DNA from: Sphaerosporella brunnea
Taxonomy: Eukaryota > Ascomycota > Pezizomycetes > Pezizales > Pyronemataceae
Direction of reading: 5' to 3'
Assembly (NCBI GenBank): GCA_008704415.1
Contig: VXIS01000028.1
Span: forward strand, 62,001 to 126,000
Length of the DNA: 64,000 nt
The notes under the pieces were generated by a model. It made no database searches. It was not told the origin of the DNA and saw only the letters and a program-made list of their open reading frames with translations. The translations under genes and the position numbers were made by a program. Positions 42,812 to 54,414 of the stretch are shown here, in pieces (position 1 is the first letter of the stretch; every line of letters starts with the position of its first letter).

Positions 42812-44769
42812 CAGTGTTCCTCACAGTCCAGTCCGACCAGCCCTGAGCGCGGAACGGACTTGAACCACATCACGCAGTTTAGTCCGAGAGATTGCCCGGT
42901 ACCAGCAGTCCTTTGGCGGGGCGGGCATGGACTGGACCACCTGCAGGCGATCCAGTCGACTGGATACTTCCACCGGATTAATGTATTACATGAGGATTTT
43001 ATATACAAAGCGCCCGCGCTAATGTATCCTCCGCCCGCTCCACGACTCCTTTACGCCTCACGATCTGGCCATTCAACCGTGCCCCATTGGGTCACTGGCT
43101 GCAGAGCGCATTTAGCATCTCCTAAAGCTCTGTAATCTCAGCATGGCTCGCGCCGATGAACCCAACCCGGTGCTCAGGGTCCAATCTGGCACGTAGTGAG
43201 TGATTTACAGTTTGATGACAATCAGAGTTGTTATTCGGGGTCTCAGAGCCCAGTCGCGAATGGGGTGCGCGTTGATGGCGTTCGGATGTGCTTGTTTTGG
43301 GTGGCAACAGCGGAAGGCTCACGATGTTAGGATTGCCGAAATTTGCAGCGGCAGTCACGGTTCAGCCACGGTGGCAGAGAATTTAGCGATGGACACGAGC
43401 CAGCTCGAATCAATCCTCCAAGGTCAGCTGGAGCTGGCTCGGCTCGTAGAGGTGGAGGCTCGGGCTCGCGTCCGGGCTTTGGGCGAGCTCGAGCTGCCGC
43501 TGGAGCTGTTCCGCTTTACCACATAATTCTAGGTGAGCTCGAGCTGCAGCTGGAGCTATTCCGCTGTACCCTATAATTCTAGGTAATAGTGTTCAACATA
43601 TCTAGAAAGATAAACTGGCTACAATTCCTCGGCATGCGCATCGTTCTCACTATCTAGCAGTGATTCCTGATGGGCATCGGGGACCGGAACATCATTGCCA
43701 CTGTCGATGTCTCCTGCTTTCACGTTCCCACTGCTCCACATCATCATGCCCCAACCAGCTTTTAAGCAACAAGCAAGCGTTTCCAAGAGCCTGTTTCGAT
43801 TTTTGGTAATACGATCTGCAGGTTGGGAGAAAAGACTCTCAGCCAGGACACTTCATTGATCGCTTTTTAAAATAATTTTTAAAATAAGCAGCACGCTCAT
43901 CCGGGGGCAGTGCATCCGTCGATTTGTCTGCCATAGCTTGGCTGACCCCTATAACAGGGCCCGTCTGGTCAATTCCTCGAGGCTCCTCCAGATCGCCAGT
44001 ACCGCGCCTCGTCTTCGCATCCTCGCTCCTCTGTTCTTTTTCCCCCCCCACCACGACCGCCTGGACTCCTGAAGCTCAGCCTCCGGACCCGGTTCTGCCG
44101 GGCTAGGGGGAATCTTTGCACATGTGTGATTCAGGTTTCAGTCTTTTGCATGGTTCGTTTTCAATGTTCTGTGTGATTACGGTTTCGGTCTTTTGTATGG
44201 TTTCTTTTCCATGTTCGGTCGCCTTCTGGTTGTTTTCTTAGTACTGTACTTTTCCTTCCCCTCTGCGGAGGATACACTAGTAATAGTTATGGTCCGCTGA
44301 AGGGTAGTTAGGTAGTATTGGGTTGCGTGACAGGAAAAAGCGACTCGAAGTTTCTATATGACACAGTTGGTTGTCCGTTTGCATTGTACAACACTCGCTG
44401 TAATTTCGATTCCCATCAACCCGCCCCATCAGAAACCCCGATCTCCAACCATGGTGAAATCTCAAGCTGGCTCGGGCCGATCCTCCACCCTCAGCTCCAG
44501 CCAGCTCGGCTCGTAGAGGACGAAGGATCGGCTCGGCTCGGCTCGTGTTCATCACCAGCAGAGAGAGAGATTTTTTTTTCGTCGCCGCATGTTGGCCCCA
44601 CCATGGTGCGCACCGCTCGCACGTTGAGGCTCATTGCGTATAGATATTACATAAGTAAGGACTGCAGGCTGATCCAGTCCGCCAAAGACATGGACCAGGT
44701 TTTCCAGTTCTAGACCAATCGTGGACTGGATCGCTTCAGTGCTCTGTCAAGTGCGGATGTGACTGGAGT
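42812..44769 (+). mobile_element. hAT-B deletion derivative, interrupted by hAT-C
   Basis: The 5' terminus CAGTGTTCCTCACAG is followed by subterminal CAGTCC repeats, the promoter TATTACATGAGGATTTTATATAC, an ATG giving MARADEPNP, and a short exon remnant (about 43,215-43,248). It then jumps to the 3' region (43,250-43,381), so the transposase core is deleted. hAT-C occupies 43,382-44,557. The 3' region resumes at 44,558 (GTTGGCCCCACCATGGTGCGCACCGC, then GGACTGCAGG) and stops near 44,769, where the paralogue array starts. The 3' terminus is lost. The order matches the copy at 9746-11,356. Confidence 0.65.
43382..44557 (-). mobile_element. hAT-C element inserted in hAT-B
   Basis: Ends TTTAGCGATGGACACGAGCC and GGCTCGTGTTCATCACCA. 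Flanks GCAGAGAA (43,374-43,381) and GCAGAGAG (44,558-44,565) differ by one base. The uninterrupted hAT-B 3' region at about 9980-10,000 supplies the empty site. On the minus strand 43,846-43,619 encodes the end of a hAT transposase (LAESLFSQPADRITKNRNRL, then an acidic tail to a TAG). The rest of the transposase is missing, so it is a non-autonomous 1.2-kb copy. Confidence 0.8.
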
Positions 44770-45430
44770 ATGGCAGTGATGACCAGGACGGGCACCATCG
44801 AACTGGAAGTTCGGGGCCCGATTGAATGAATCAAAACACCATCCGTACCCGGGCTTTGTGACACCCAACGCATCGACCACGAGCAGGCAGCCAAGCGGCG
44901 TCGCCTCGAAACTTCCTTCAGCGTCTGAGCATACACCGGGATTCTTCTCATCCACGCGCTCCAACTATCTCGACAACCGTACTTTTATCTTCTCATACGC
45001 CATGGGCGTTCTTCTTAGCTGGTTGTGGGTTCTGGGCACTACTTGGTTCTATTCCGTTGAGCGCCGATTGCAATTGCTTGTTTCGCTTTGGTGGATAGAT
45101 GTCATGGATAGGTGATTTGAGCGCGGTGGTATCTGAATCTCTGAGGTTCATCTCCTACTGGTTTTCTTTGTTTCGGTGGTAGCTGTCATAGAGATGGGTA
45201 GCGATCATGGACAGGCGATTTGGACGCGGAGGTACCTAAATTGATTATGTTCACCTCTCCCTTGTTTCCGTTGCTTGGGTGCATCGATTACGTTTATCTC
45301 TCACTTGTTGCGTTTGCTGCTAGCGACAGGGAAGAAACGCTGGATCGGTGGGTTCAATATGGGGTGCCATGCTCAGGGAGGCGATGGCTCAGCTGCGTTA
45401 ACATACGCCGTGGTTGACGAGCCTAAATGA
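44770..45430 (-). pseudogene. Array unit A, paralogue remnant
   Basis: On the minus strand this copy keeps DALGVTKPGYGWCF and HNQLRRTPMAYEKIKVRLS, equivalents of motifs in units B to D. The start region reads LSLAANATSER with no ATG (MGLATTET in unit B). It is therefore a decayed copy. It begins where hAT-B is truncated. Confidence 0.45.
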
Positions 45431-45439
45431 TCACCGAGC

Positions 45440-46540
45440 GTGGTCGACCACCAATCCTTGTCTGTGAAAGCTGCGGAATCGCAGGCGCCAACCACCGGAA
45501 ATCCTACGGACTATCCAACTCACTATCCAAACCTCGCGTACTACCGCGCGCCTACGCGCTTCGTGCGGGGTCATGACTATCACTCCACCCTGCAGCCATG
45601 CTCGTGCGCTACGTTGTCAGGTACACCCAATGCAATACGTTTATTAAACACTCATAAGAGACCACCTACGTGCACCGCGGACCGTTCCTCTTCCACTGCT
45701 GGAATCCAATGCTCGTGCCCTCGTGGCTCGTCGGCCCAAGCCCGCCGGCCGCCTGGACCGCCTTTAGCATTTGCAGCTGTAGTACGTTCCCCTCACTTGC
45801 ACCACTTTGGTCTTCACAACGATTGCCTGTGGGCGGCTACTTCTCCAGAGACCTAGACCTTCAACGTTAGGATGGTTGAGCATGGTAACCACCTCAGCTC
45901 TAGCCACTGCTGCACTTGCATCTAGCTTTCGGCGCGTTGCATTGGCTTGAGCAAGCTCAATACCGAGGGGTAACCGTGCACTACTCTTGCCATGGCGTTG
46001 ACGTTTTGCAAGCAAGGCGCGAAGATCGGCCTTGTGGGGTGCACAAAAAGATGCTGCCCCGCCTGAGTCAGGTAGTGCTCAGTGGCTAAAGCCCGCGGAA
46101 CCGACTCAGGGGAATTCATATACGCGTCGTCTTCACTTGGGAACCATCGAGGGTGGATTGCTGACCGTGGAACCTCGGTCTTGGCCATCACACAGGTAAG
46201 CAGCTGGTGTCGGCAAGCAAGTGCGTAGCGTAACCGGTTTTCACACAGACAATTGTCATTTTGAAGCTCGCCAGCGTTGCTTGTAGCCAGCAAGCGAGCC
46301 CCCTTTATTTCGTCTTTGAGACGATCAGTAGCAGCACCTGTGATTACAGTTTCAAGGCTTCGGAGGCCTGAAAAGCAGCGGAGATGAGAAAGCAGCTGAG
46401 ATGAGAACGCAGCGGAGGTGCAAATAGTATGCGCTCATGGGATGAACTACGGAAGGGATAGCGACTGCGCATTTTTTTCAAGATACACACATACCTCAAG
46501 CAGCAGTGCTCCGCGCCAGTAGGGAAATGACCGCCGAATA
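45440..46540. other. Spacer part of array unit A/B
   Basis: 45,442-45,500 and 46,370-46,480 match the spacers of other units (TCTGTGAAAGCTGCGGAATC; GGGATGA, GCGACTGCGCATTTTTTTCAA). The sequence between (45.5-46.3 kb) is not in the other units and is unassigned. Confidence 0.4.
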
Positions 46541-46550
46541 CTGGATCCGG

Positions 46551-47975
46551 GTATGTGAGTGATGTGGGTTAGGGTCAGAGTTTTGGAACAGTTCGAGCTC
46601 TGCCAATCATAATCACTGCAACCTCATACTAACAAACGCTTGCTGCATCACCACTACCACCGCCTCCTCACCCGTGGGGGTGGCCAACCCTGACGTGTCT
46701 CACCGACCCGCAGGATATCGCTTTCGACACCGACACTAGCAAGATGCAGAGCTCGTTGCCGACGACTGTCGTTGATCACTAGCAGATCACACGGTGGCTG
46801 GTCTTACGGAAGGTGTGCAAGCGCATCAAGATGAAGATGATCTAACGCCTCAGCCGTCGTCAGAAGCTGCAAATTGCGGTGCAGCGACACCTGATGACCT
46901 TCGAGATCGTTAACAGCGTCCCTGATGGGATCATTCAACGCTGAAGCAAGCAACACCCCAAGAATCGTATACGACACGATCGACCACCGACACAGTGCGC
47001 TCCGAAGCATCCATGAGCGGTGTTTTGCAGATCAGAGACCGTTGTGTATCCTCCTTGATGGTCAAAGTGGACGCTGACGATGACGTACAAAGTCAGCTTC
47101 GCCATGACGCCGAAAAGGAACACGGAGAGGATGGAAGTGACCGCGAAACAACCAGTGATCAGGATGGGCAACATCCAACAGGCAGTCAAACCGGATGTAC
47201 AAGCACGGGTGGTGATGAAATCTGCTTCTGCTCCGATTCCCACCCCAAGATTGCTGGTGCTGCAGCGCCGACTCGCACACCCAGCATTGCTGATTCAACT
47301 GCTCCACCCCACCACCGCCACAACCACCACATCAGCCGACGCCGCTGTGGCTGACAAGATAACAGCCGCTGCCGCGACATGACCGCCGCCGCCGCCACTA
47401 TTAACGCTGCCTCAATCGCCCGCACCCCAGCCGCCACCAGCACCACCACGCCGACAGACTCTGGCTCCATAATAACCATGGTGTGGCCGACACGCAAAAT
47501 CGAGGGAATGGAAAAAACATCTGCCGACAAAAAAACATCACCACAACCTGTCGGAGAACGGAGATGGGTTCACGGGTCCGAAGGATGCGGGCGTGAGCGC
47601 ACCACCAGGTGTCGACAATCCCCACCAGCAGACGGCTACCAGCATGCCGATGGAACTCGACAGCCGTTCTTTCACCTTGCCATACGCCATCTGTCGGGTT
47701 TGGGGGCTTTTTCTTCGCTGGTTGTTGGTTGTGGGCACTACTGGGTTCTATTTCTTTGTGCGCTGGTTGCAAATGCTTGTTTCGCTGGAGAACGTGGGTA
47801 GATGGCTGTCATAGGGTGGCGATTTGGTCGCGGTGGTCCGTGCAACGTTTACGTCCATTTCTTACTCGTTTCCTTTGCTTCTGTGGGTGGCTGTCATCGA
47901 GAGCAGATTTTGACGCGGTGGTACCTGAATTGATTATGTGCATCTGTAAGTTGTTTCCGTTGTTGCTAAGCCCAT
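46551..47975 (-). pseudogene. Array unit B, unknown paralogue
   Basis: The minus-strand start ATG at 47,975 reads MGLATTETTYR. Further blocks in several frames: KEIEPSSAHNQQPAKKKPPN, VWQGERTAVEF, RLLVGIVDTWW, a hydrophobic part (MLPILITGCFAVTSILSVF), STLTIKEDTQRSLICKTPL, and LNDPIRDAVNDLEGHQVSL. Units C, D and F repeat these motifs at protein level, so the minus strand is the coding one. Frame changes could be introns, but the late part has a stop that looks like damage. The TATA-like GGTATAAGG lies at about 48,066 (minus). Product unknown; hydrophobic segments suggest membrane association. Confidence 0.45.
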
Positions 47976-48065
47976 GGACCAAACATATCTAGCCAACGGC
48001 GCCGTCCTCAAAGGATGCGGCTGCGTTAACATCTGCGGCGTTTGACGCGACTATATAACCACCAA

Positions 48066-48072
48066 CCTTATA
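48066..48072 (-). promoter_or_regulatory. Conserved TATA box of the array genes (unit B)
   Basis: CGGTATAAGGTTGGTGGTT on the minus strand, followed by GTCGCGTCAAACGC, recurs before unit D (53,286-53,292) and, shorter, unit C (51,873-51,879). It lies 91 to 105 bp upstream of the ATG in B and D. Confidence 0.5.
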
Positions 48073-48201
48073 CCGCGGTTGTATATGTATGTCTCCAGCT
48101 GGGAGCAGTTTTCCAGCACGCTGTGTCTCGTCGACCAGCACATTACACTCCTAGTAGTCGATGGCTCAAACGTCTTGAGTATGCTGTGCTGCTGTCGACG
48201 G

Positions 48202-49100
48202 TAGTGTTGGGCACGAGCCGAGATATCCCGGGTACTCGTCTCGGGCCTAAATGACGAGCGAGACGAACGTTTTTTCTGGACGAGACGAGATATCCCGGGA
48301 CGGATCTGAGTAGGCGGCGATCAGGCCCGGGTACTCGTGAATGATGGGTTATTAGTTCGGATCTAGGGTTGAGTGCCCGAAAGTGAGGCGAGAAGAGCAT
48401 ATAAGGTGTGGGGGCGGTAGATAGCTTCCTTTCTTCCTTTCTTCTACCATTACACAGGCCTCAACTGCGTGCGTTGCGCTTCAATATGACTGACCCCGAC
48501 CCCATCGCCGATCCCCAAGCCCCAAGATTCCGGCGCTCTGAAAAAGGAATTCATGCAACGTATTGCAGGAAACTGGGGTAAGTATTCATGCAACGCTATC
48601 CCCGTGGTTTAGCAGACATGGCTCGGCACGATATGTCATTACCCGCCAGTAGTGTACCAGCTGAAAGGCAATTCTCTCGCGCAGGTATTCCCCTGAATTT
48701 CCTTTGCTGACCGTGTGATTGTTGACCTGCCTATGAACAGGTCATATTATTACCAAAAGCGAAACAGGCTGGGTGACAGCGCCACGAACATCCTTCTTCT
48801 TGTGAAGAATTGGATCGGACAGCCGGATGTGGAAGAATGGGTGCGCGAAGACGAAGACGAAGTGGCAGACTGGGTGAACGAGGGCGAATGGGCAGCTGAG
48901 GAGGACGATGTATAGAGTAATAGCACTTAAATTAAATTGAACGACCGAACTCCACTCCAAGGCCTCACGTGCAGAGCAGGCCCGGGTACTCGCCGGGCCT
49001 GACGTCCATGTCCCGGGCCCGCGAGACTTTTATCTCCACGAGACAAGACATCCCGGGCCGTGTTTAGATCTCGTCTCGTCTCGTCTCGTGCCCAACACTA
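48202..49100 (+). mobile_element. hAT-A deletion derivative, copy 2, complete with target duplication
   Basis: 899 bp between perfect 16-bp ends TAGTGTTGGGCACGAG and its inverse, flanked by GTCGACGG on both sides (48,194-48,201 and 49,101-49,108). Inside: TATA (GAGCATATAAGG), the transposase start MTDPDPIADPQAP, then a deletion to the C-terminal part MSLPASSVPAERQFSRAG, a 56-nt intron (branch GCTGAC, acceptor GAACAG), and RNRLGDSATNILLLVKNW with an acidic tail ending EEDDV. A one-base frame change follows the intron. It cannot make transposase but has intact ends. It sits in array unit B. Confidence 0.93.
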
Positions 49101-49108
49101 GTCGACGG

Positions 49109-49480
49109 AATGCATGTCTCCCCCGCTCCTCCTCCATGTTGCGGCTCACGGGGTGTGAATGCACTCGTCGCCACAGGTTGCTTCGCTTTACACGTGCATG
49201 CATATTGAACGCTTGGCACTGTGAGCGTATTCATGGGCACCAAGCTGCGTTTCTGGTTCTGGATCCACGCAGCTCATGAGTTACGGGGTACGGAGACTGT
49301 TGATGGCGCGTCGGTTGCATGTTCCTCACGAATACCATGCTTCACGTGGTCTTTGAAAAGATATGCAGGGTCTTTTTTAGATGTTCCACGACTTTCTTAA
49401 TCCCGAGGTGCATCCTATTTTCCGAACAATGAAGTGCGGAGATAGTGGGGATGAACGTTAACCTGGCCAGTGAGCAAAGA
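49109..49480. other. Array unit B, continued beyond the hAT-A insertion
   Basis: 49,140-49,330 matches 53,490-53,660 of unit D (GGTTGCTTCGCTTTACA, then GAGTTACGGGGTACGGAGACT). This confirms that hAT-A split one unit. Confidence 0.6.
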
Positions 49481-49680
49481 CAGTGATGGTCACGGGCCGA
49501 GCCGGCTCAAACGCCGGTAAGTCTGGCTCGGGCTGGGTTCGAATGTTTTCTCAAAATGGTCTTCGTTCCGTGGATGTACCTATCCTTAGATATCTCACTG
49601 CATCAAGCCCCATTTCAAGTCGCGCCAGCACCTCCGCCCTACCGGCACCACCCCACCACCTGGCTGCCACCACTCATCCC
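49481..49680 (+). mobile_element. hAT-C 5' end fragment
   Basis: CAGTGATGGTCACGGGCCGAGCCGG starts the fragment. It stays similar to the copy at 53,772 through GGCTCGGGCTGGGTTCGAA and CGTTCCGTGGATGTA, then ends. Both copies follow the same array flank, so one insertion may have been duplicated together with the unit. Confidence 0.55.
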
Positions 49681-49689
49681 TCATAAAAC

Positions 49690-50630
49690 TCTCACCGGCC
49701 GTCCTCACGTCTCATCTTGACCAACCGCCCCTCAATACAATAAACTGAGCATTTTGGCGGTCCCTCGCAGCAGTGGGTCCGGCATCGGGGCGGCTTCTCC
49801 AAGTCCTGCTGACGAAGAAGACGATGTGATGCAGGCGTTCTACCAGAAAATGGGTGGACAACGGCGTAGGTATGATGCGTAAAGCTCCAAGGACTCGCTT
49901 TCATTCCTACGTGCAGATACTTATTATGAAGCAGCGGGAAGCCCCACACTCAGCTTGCGGGCAAGCCATCAAGATCCGACCTATTACACCCACCTCCCAT
50001 AGTATCCTTTACGCTACCACCTTATGCGTTATGCCTCTACCTCCGAAAGTGATATGCAACGGCATACAGACGTTAGTGATTATTAACAGCCCGGCTGAAT
50101 AGTCACGAGTGAGGCCTTGAGTTTCGGGAAGCTCAGTAACTTCTATCATACCGATCAGTTCGCCTGAGGCAACTGATATCGGCATAGAAGTTGCGCTATC
50201 GGCTTTCACCTCACAAGGTATTACCTGGAAGTGGTCCTAGGAGTATAAATAACTCACGTCCCCGCAGAACCTTACATCGCATTTCTCTAGAAACCAGTAC
50301 AATCATTTTTCGCGAGCAAGTTGCATGAAAGCACACCGTTGAAGACTACGATTCAGGCACATTGGCAGATACTGAGTCAGATGTTGAGGGTACAGCTAGA
50401 GACGGTACAGAGATTCATAGTGACCATGACGCCGCGGGAGGTGTAGATTCAGCTGCCGAGGCTGCTCTGGACTCCTCTTCAGGGCTGTCGCAGCTCTCAG
50501 AGCAATCTGTACGGATATCATATCTCTATGCCACGTAGATCACCCCGGAACGCAGTTACCGTCAAGTATGACCCTGTGCCCCCGATCTTTGTGTAAAACA
50601 AGCAGACGGCTCAGGTTCGGTGTCGAGCAA
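49690..50630. other. Unassigned interval
   Basis: Not shared with the other array units and with no recognisable gene. Confidence 0.2.
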
Positions 50631-50639
50631 CTCCCCAAG

Positions 50640-51900
50640 TTTGGCTGATATGATTAGCGCTGAACACTGCTTATTGTACAACAGGAAACGCGCAAAATGC
50701 GATGACGCCCTGATTCGTCAGCGTCGTGTAGAGTGGTGTTACCCCATGCATCCTCACACGATCACCAGTCATTCTCTGTGAAAACTGCGGGACCGGGAGT
50801 GCCAAGCATCTGGCGGCAAACGTGTAGATAACGTGGGATGACTGAGGAAGCGATGGGGGCCGTGGTTCGTTTTCAATATACACACATACCTGCAGCCGGA
50901 GTGCTCAGTATGAAGTGACCCTACCTCGTGTACGGTAATTACTGATGGGTGCTGGACTCGGGTATGCGAGTCAGGTCGGCGTTAGTGTTAGGGTTTTGTA
51001 GGAGTTCGATCGTGATCTCCTATTTGACCACTCCCACACCTCCTCGCGCTCCAACTCATACCCCATCGACCACTGACACCGCCGTGGAGGCCGCAGTATT
51101 CGCCATGTTCCGGCTCTGCCCAGTTGATCACGGGCGGCCGATCAGGGCCCGGTTTGTATCTTCCTTGATTGTCAAAGTAGACGCTGACGATGACGCGCAA
51201 AGGCAGTGTCAATATGACCCTTATATCTCACCAACAGAATGGAAGGGACCTTAACACAACGAGGCACCTGGATGGCAACATCGAACAGGCAGTCCGACCG
51301 CAGGTTCTAAGCACCATTGTGAACTGAAACACCAGTCCGTACCCGGGCTTTGTGACACCCAACGCAGCGATTCCGAACAAGCAGTCAAGTGACCTCGCCT
51401 GGAAACCTCCTTTGGCCGGCCTAACGAAATCTAGTTCATAACGATACGGCAATATCTCGACACCCGTTCTTTCACCTTGCCATACGCCGCCTGTGGGGTT
51501 TTGGGAGCTCTTCTTCGCTGGTCGTGAGTTGTGGGAACTACCTGGTTCTATTTCTTTGAGCGCAGATGGCAATTGCTTTTCTGCGGGGATACTCAGGTGG
51601 ATAGTTGTTCTCGAGAGGTACTACAATCTGGTACGTTCATCTCTCCCTTACGTTTATCTCTCACTTGTTTCGTATGATTGAATGGGTAGCTGCAATAGAG
51701 ATGCGATCTGGACGCGGTGGTAATTCAATTGATTATGTTTATCTGTCACTTGTTTCCTTTGCTGCTAGCCCCAGGGGTTTAATATGCGGTGCAGACGGCG
51801 CCATCCTCAATAAGGCGATAGCTGTGGCTGGTTTAACATACGGCGCGTTTGACGCGCCAAAAGAACCACCAACCTTATAATTTAACCGCTGAATACCGTC
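50640..51900 (-). pseudogene. Array unit C, unknown paralogue
   Basis: Minus-strand motifs: LGLAAKETSDR (start codon lost), SALKEIEPGSSHNSRPAKK, SSQNPTGGVWQGERTGVEI, LGVTKPGYGLVFQFT and STLTIKEDTNRALIG followed by a stop. The missing ATG and early stop mark it as decayed. Unit length to the next copy (GGTATGCGAG at 50,962 to GGTATCTGGG at 52,225) is about 1.26 kb, the shortest in the array. Confidence 0.45.
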
Positions 51901-52224
51901 GTCTCTGTGTACATATGTCTTAAGGATGTCCGTCTCGTGGGGCAACTGGGTGGACTCGAGTATCGGAGCACGCACGCATCGCGAGAACACGACAGGACTG
52001 GTGGCCCGCAAAACGCGAGGACTCCCTCATTCACGTGACAACCAGTCATTCTCTGTGAAAGCTGCAGAATTGCGGGCTTCATGGACCTTACAGCGGAGAT
52101 GTGCGCATGGGATGACTCCGGAAGCGATTGCGACGGTGCATTTTTTCAAACACATACCTCGACTGAGAGTCCTCCGCGCGACTCTACCTTGTGTAGGGAA
52201 ATGAACGACGCGTACTCGACTCGG

Positions 52225-53181
52225 GTATCTGGGTGATATGGCTTGAGGTTGGAAATTGGTTACAGTTCGAGCTCTGCCTATACGCGCACCATCATGATAA
52301 TGACTACGACCCCAAACTAAGACATGCGCGCTAAATCATGATTTTCGACATCCGCCGCCCCATCAGCAGGTGGATCTGGAACGATCATGGACCAGCCAGT
52401 CGCCCTCAACGGCTGCAATAACCGGTGCCGCGCAATTTGATGATCTTTGAGATTGTCAAACACCTCACTGACAGCACCATTCAACGCCCTTGGGAAGGAC
52501 ACGGATGCGACACCATCGGCGGCCGACAAAGCACGCTCCAAGACATCGCTGAGAGGTGTTTTGCCCATCAGAGACCGGTGTATATCCTCCTTGACAGTGA
52601 AAGTGGAAGCTGGCGATGACGCCGCCATGGCTAACAATATAACCGCCGCGGCCGCCAGCGATCCCGCCTCTGCCGCGTTGTTCACCGCCGCTGCAACCGC
52701 CAGCCGGACAGGCTCTGGCTCCCTAATGACCATGTCGTGACCGAAACGGAAAATCGATAGAATCGAAGCGACCGTGAACCAGCTAGTGACCAGGACCGGC
52801 AACGTCCAAACGAAAACCTTCTGCCGACAAAACGCTTTCGCCACAACATGCCGGAGAACGGAATCAGCTCTCGAGACCGAAGGATGCGGGCTTGAGCGCA
52901 CCAGCAGGTGTCGATAATGCCCACCAGCAGACGGCCAAAAGCGCTGCGACGGAACTCGACAGCCGTTCTTTCACCTTCCCATACGTGTTCTGTGGGGTTT
53001 TGGGGGCTCTTCTGCGCTGGTTGTGGGTACGACGTGGTCCTATTTCTTTGTGCGCAGATGGAATTGCTTGTTGAGATGGGTGACCTGGGTTGATAGCTGT
53101 CATCGAGAGGCGGTTTTGTCGCGGTGGAACTGGAATTGATTACCTTCTTCTGTCGCTTGTTTCCGTTGTCGCTAGGCCCAT
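52225..53181 (-). CDS. Array unit D, best-preserved paralogue, unknown product
   Basis: Start ATG at 53,181 (MGLATTET), 105 bp below the conserved TATA. A first intron of 59 nt (53,085-53,143, donor GTAATC) would join it to SPISTSNSICAQRNRTTS, PQNPTEHVWEGERTAVEF and GRLLVGIIDTCW. A second frame, open for 194 codons down to 52,317, carries LPVLVTSWFTVASILSIF, HDMVIREPEPVRL, STFTVKEDIHRSLMGKTPL, ERALSAADGV and NLKDHQIARHRLLQPL. The junction between the frames near 52,820-52,900 could not be resolved to a phase-correct intron. No family was recognised. Hydrophobic and Ala-rich segments suggest a membrane or helical-bundle protein. Confidence 0.45.
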
Positions 53182-53285
53182 GGAACAAACACGGCGTCGG
53201 TAGCCAACGGCGCCATCCTCTAAGGAGGCGATGGATGCGGCTGCGTTATCATCTGCGGCGTTTGACGCGACTAGATAACCACCAA

Positions 53286-53292
53286 CCTTATA
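53286..53292 (-). promoter_or_regulatory. Conserved TATA box of unit D
   Basis: GGTATAAGG in a context nearly identical to unit B over about 60 bp, including TTGGTGGTTAT and CGCGTCAAACGCCGCAGATG. Confidence 0.5.
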
Positions 53293-53299
53293 CCGCGAT

Positions 53300-53771
53300 T
53301 GTATATGTACGTCTCCAGCTCCGACCAGTGTTCAAGGACCCTGCATCTAGCCGACCAGCACCTGACGCCTCCTGCTTGTTGACTGACTACGAAGCTTGCG
53401 CAATTCGCGAGGTCCAGGTGCAAGCCGGGTACGTCCATGCAATTCTGCAAACAGAGATCACGGCGGCAGTGGCGTTTATCCCGTCGACGAAATGTATGTT
53501 GCCACCATTCACAGGTTGCTTCGCTTTACATGCGCATTCTTATTCGCCGCTTGGCTCTGTCAACATATTCATGGGCTGCGAGGTGCATTTGGGATTCTGG
53601 ATTCACGCAGCTCAAGAGTTACGGGGTACGGAGACTCTTGACGGCTCGTCGATTCGGTGTTCATCACGTAACCATTAGCAGCCTGCTTCACGTGAGAATG
53701 GAGCGCGGAAAGGATTCTTCTGCGAGTACATTCTGGTGTGGATAATAATTAGACTCGCGAGTGAGCAAAAT
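53300..53771. other. Spacer of array unit D
   Basis: Matches 48,080-48,190 and 49,110-49,480 of unit B. No separate gene is supported. Confidence 0.5.
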
Positions 53772-54130
53772 TAGTGATGGACACGAGTCGAGCCGGCTCG
53801 AGCCGGACGAATTTTGAGCCCGAGTGGCTCGAACACCGGTATATCTGGCTCGAGCTGGGTTCGAACCTTTTCATAGAATCGTATTCGTTCCGTGGACGTA
53901 GCTGGTCTTAGATAGAGTGCAGGCGGCCTCACACCGAGCGGCGGGAGGCTCCGCTTGGTGGACACAGCGAGGACTAATTATAACCTGATTACCGCATGAG
54001 AACTGTGAGGAAACCAGTCTCCCGTCCCCAAAATATGATGCGCTGTGTAAGACGGAGGGGCGGGCTTCCACCAGTCACGCAATGTCGTGATGTTATAAAA
54101 GACTCGCGACGATGGATTTGGAAGGCTATG
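53772..54130 (+). mobile_element. hAT-C 5' end with start of a carried gene
   Basis: TAGTGATGGACACGAG with GAGCCGGCTCGAGCC subterminal repeats, then an ATG at 53,997 reading MRTVRKPVSRPQNMM, LPPVTQCRDVIKDSRRW and a stop after KAMASCK. The same frame occurs at 3751-3948 on the minus strand. The 3' end of the element is not found. 54,131-54,400 holds no recognised feature. Confidence 0.55.
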
Positions 54131-54414
54131 GCCAGCTGCAAATAGTTCGTGCGCTGCGCACAGCTCAGTCTTTTCATCATGGTGAATTCACCATTTTTCC
54201 GAGCTGTTAGCTGCCCCCAAAGCCAGCAACAGCCACAGCCATCCACAGCGATAGCAAGACTGAGCAAAAGGACCATCTTGTCACGACAATCGATAGCTAT
54301 CCACTCGCGCAGGTGCCTGGCTGAGACTTAGGCTTGGCTGAAACACACCAAATCGCCGGGCCTGTGTTTCTGGATAAGCTGGAGAACAAAGGAGAGACAA
54401 AAGGGTATGACGAG

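Noticed and set aside
47593..47814. Plus-strand hydrophobic frame in array unit B (also in unit D)
   Set aside because: Motif conservation across units and the shared TATA region favour the minus strand. The plus frame is not kept in unit C.
53850..53872. GGTTCGAACC-like sequence resembling a tRNA T-arm (also at 49,545 and 9,492)
   Set aside because: It belongs to the hAT-C subterminal repeat or stands alone. No acceptor stem or anticodon arm fits around it.
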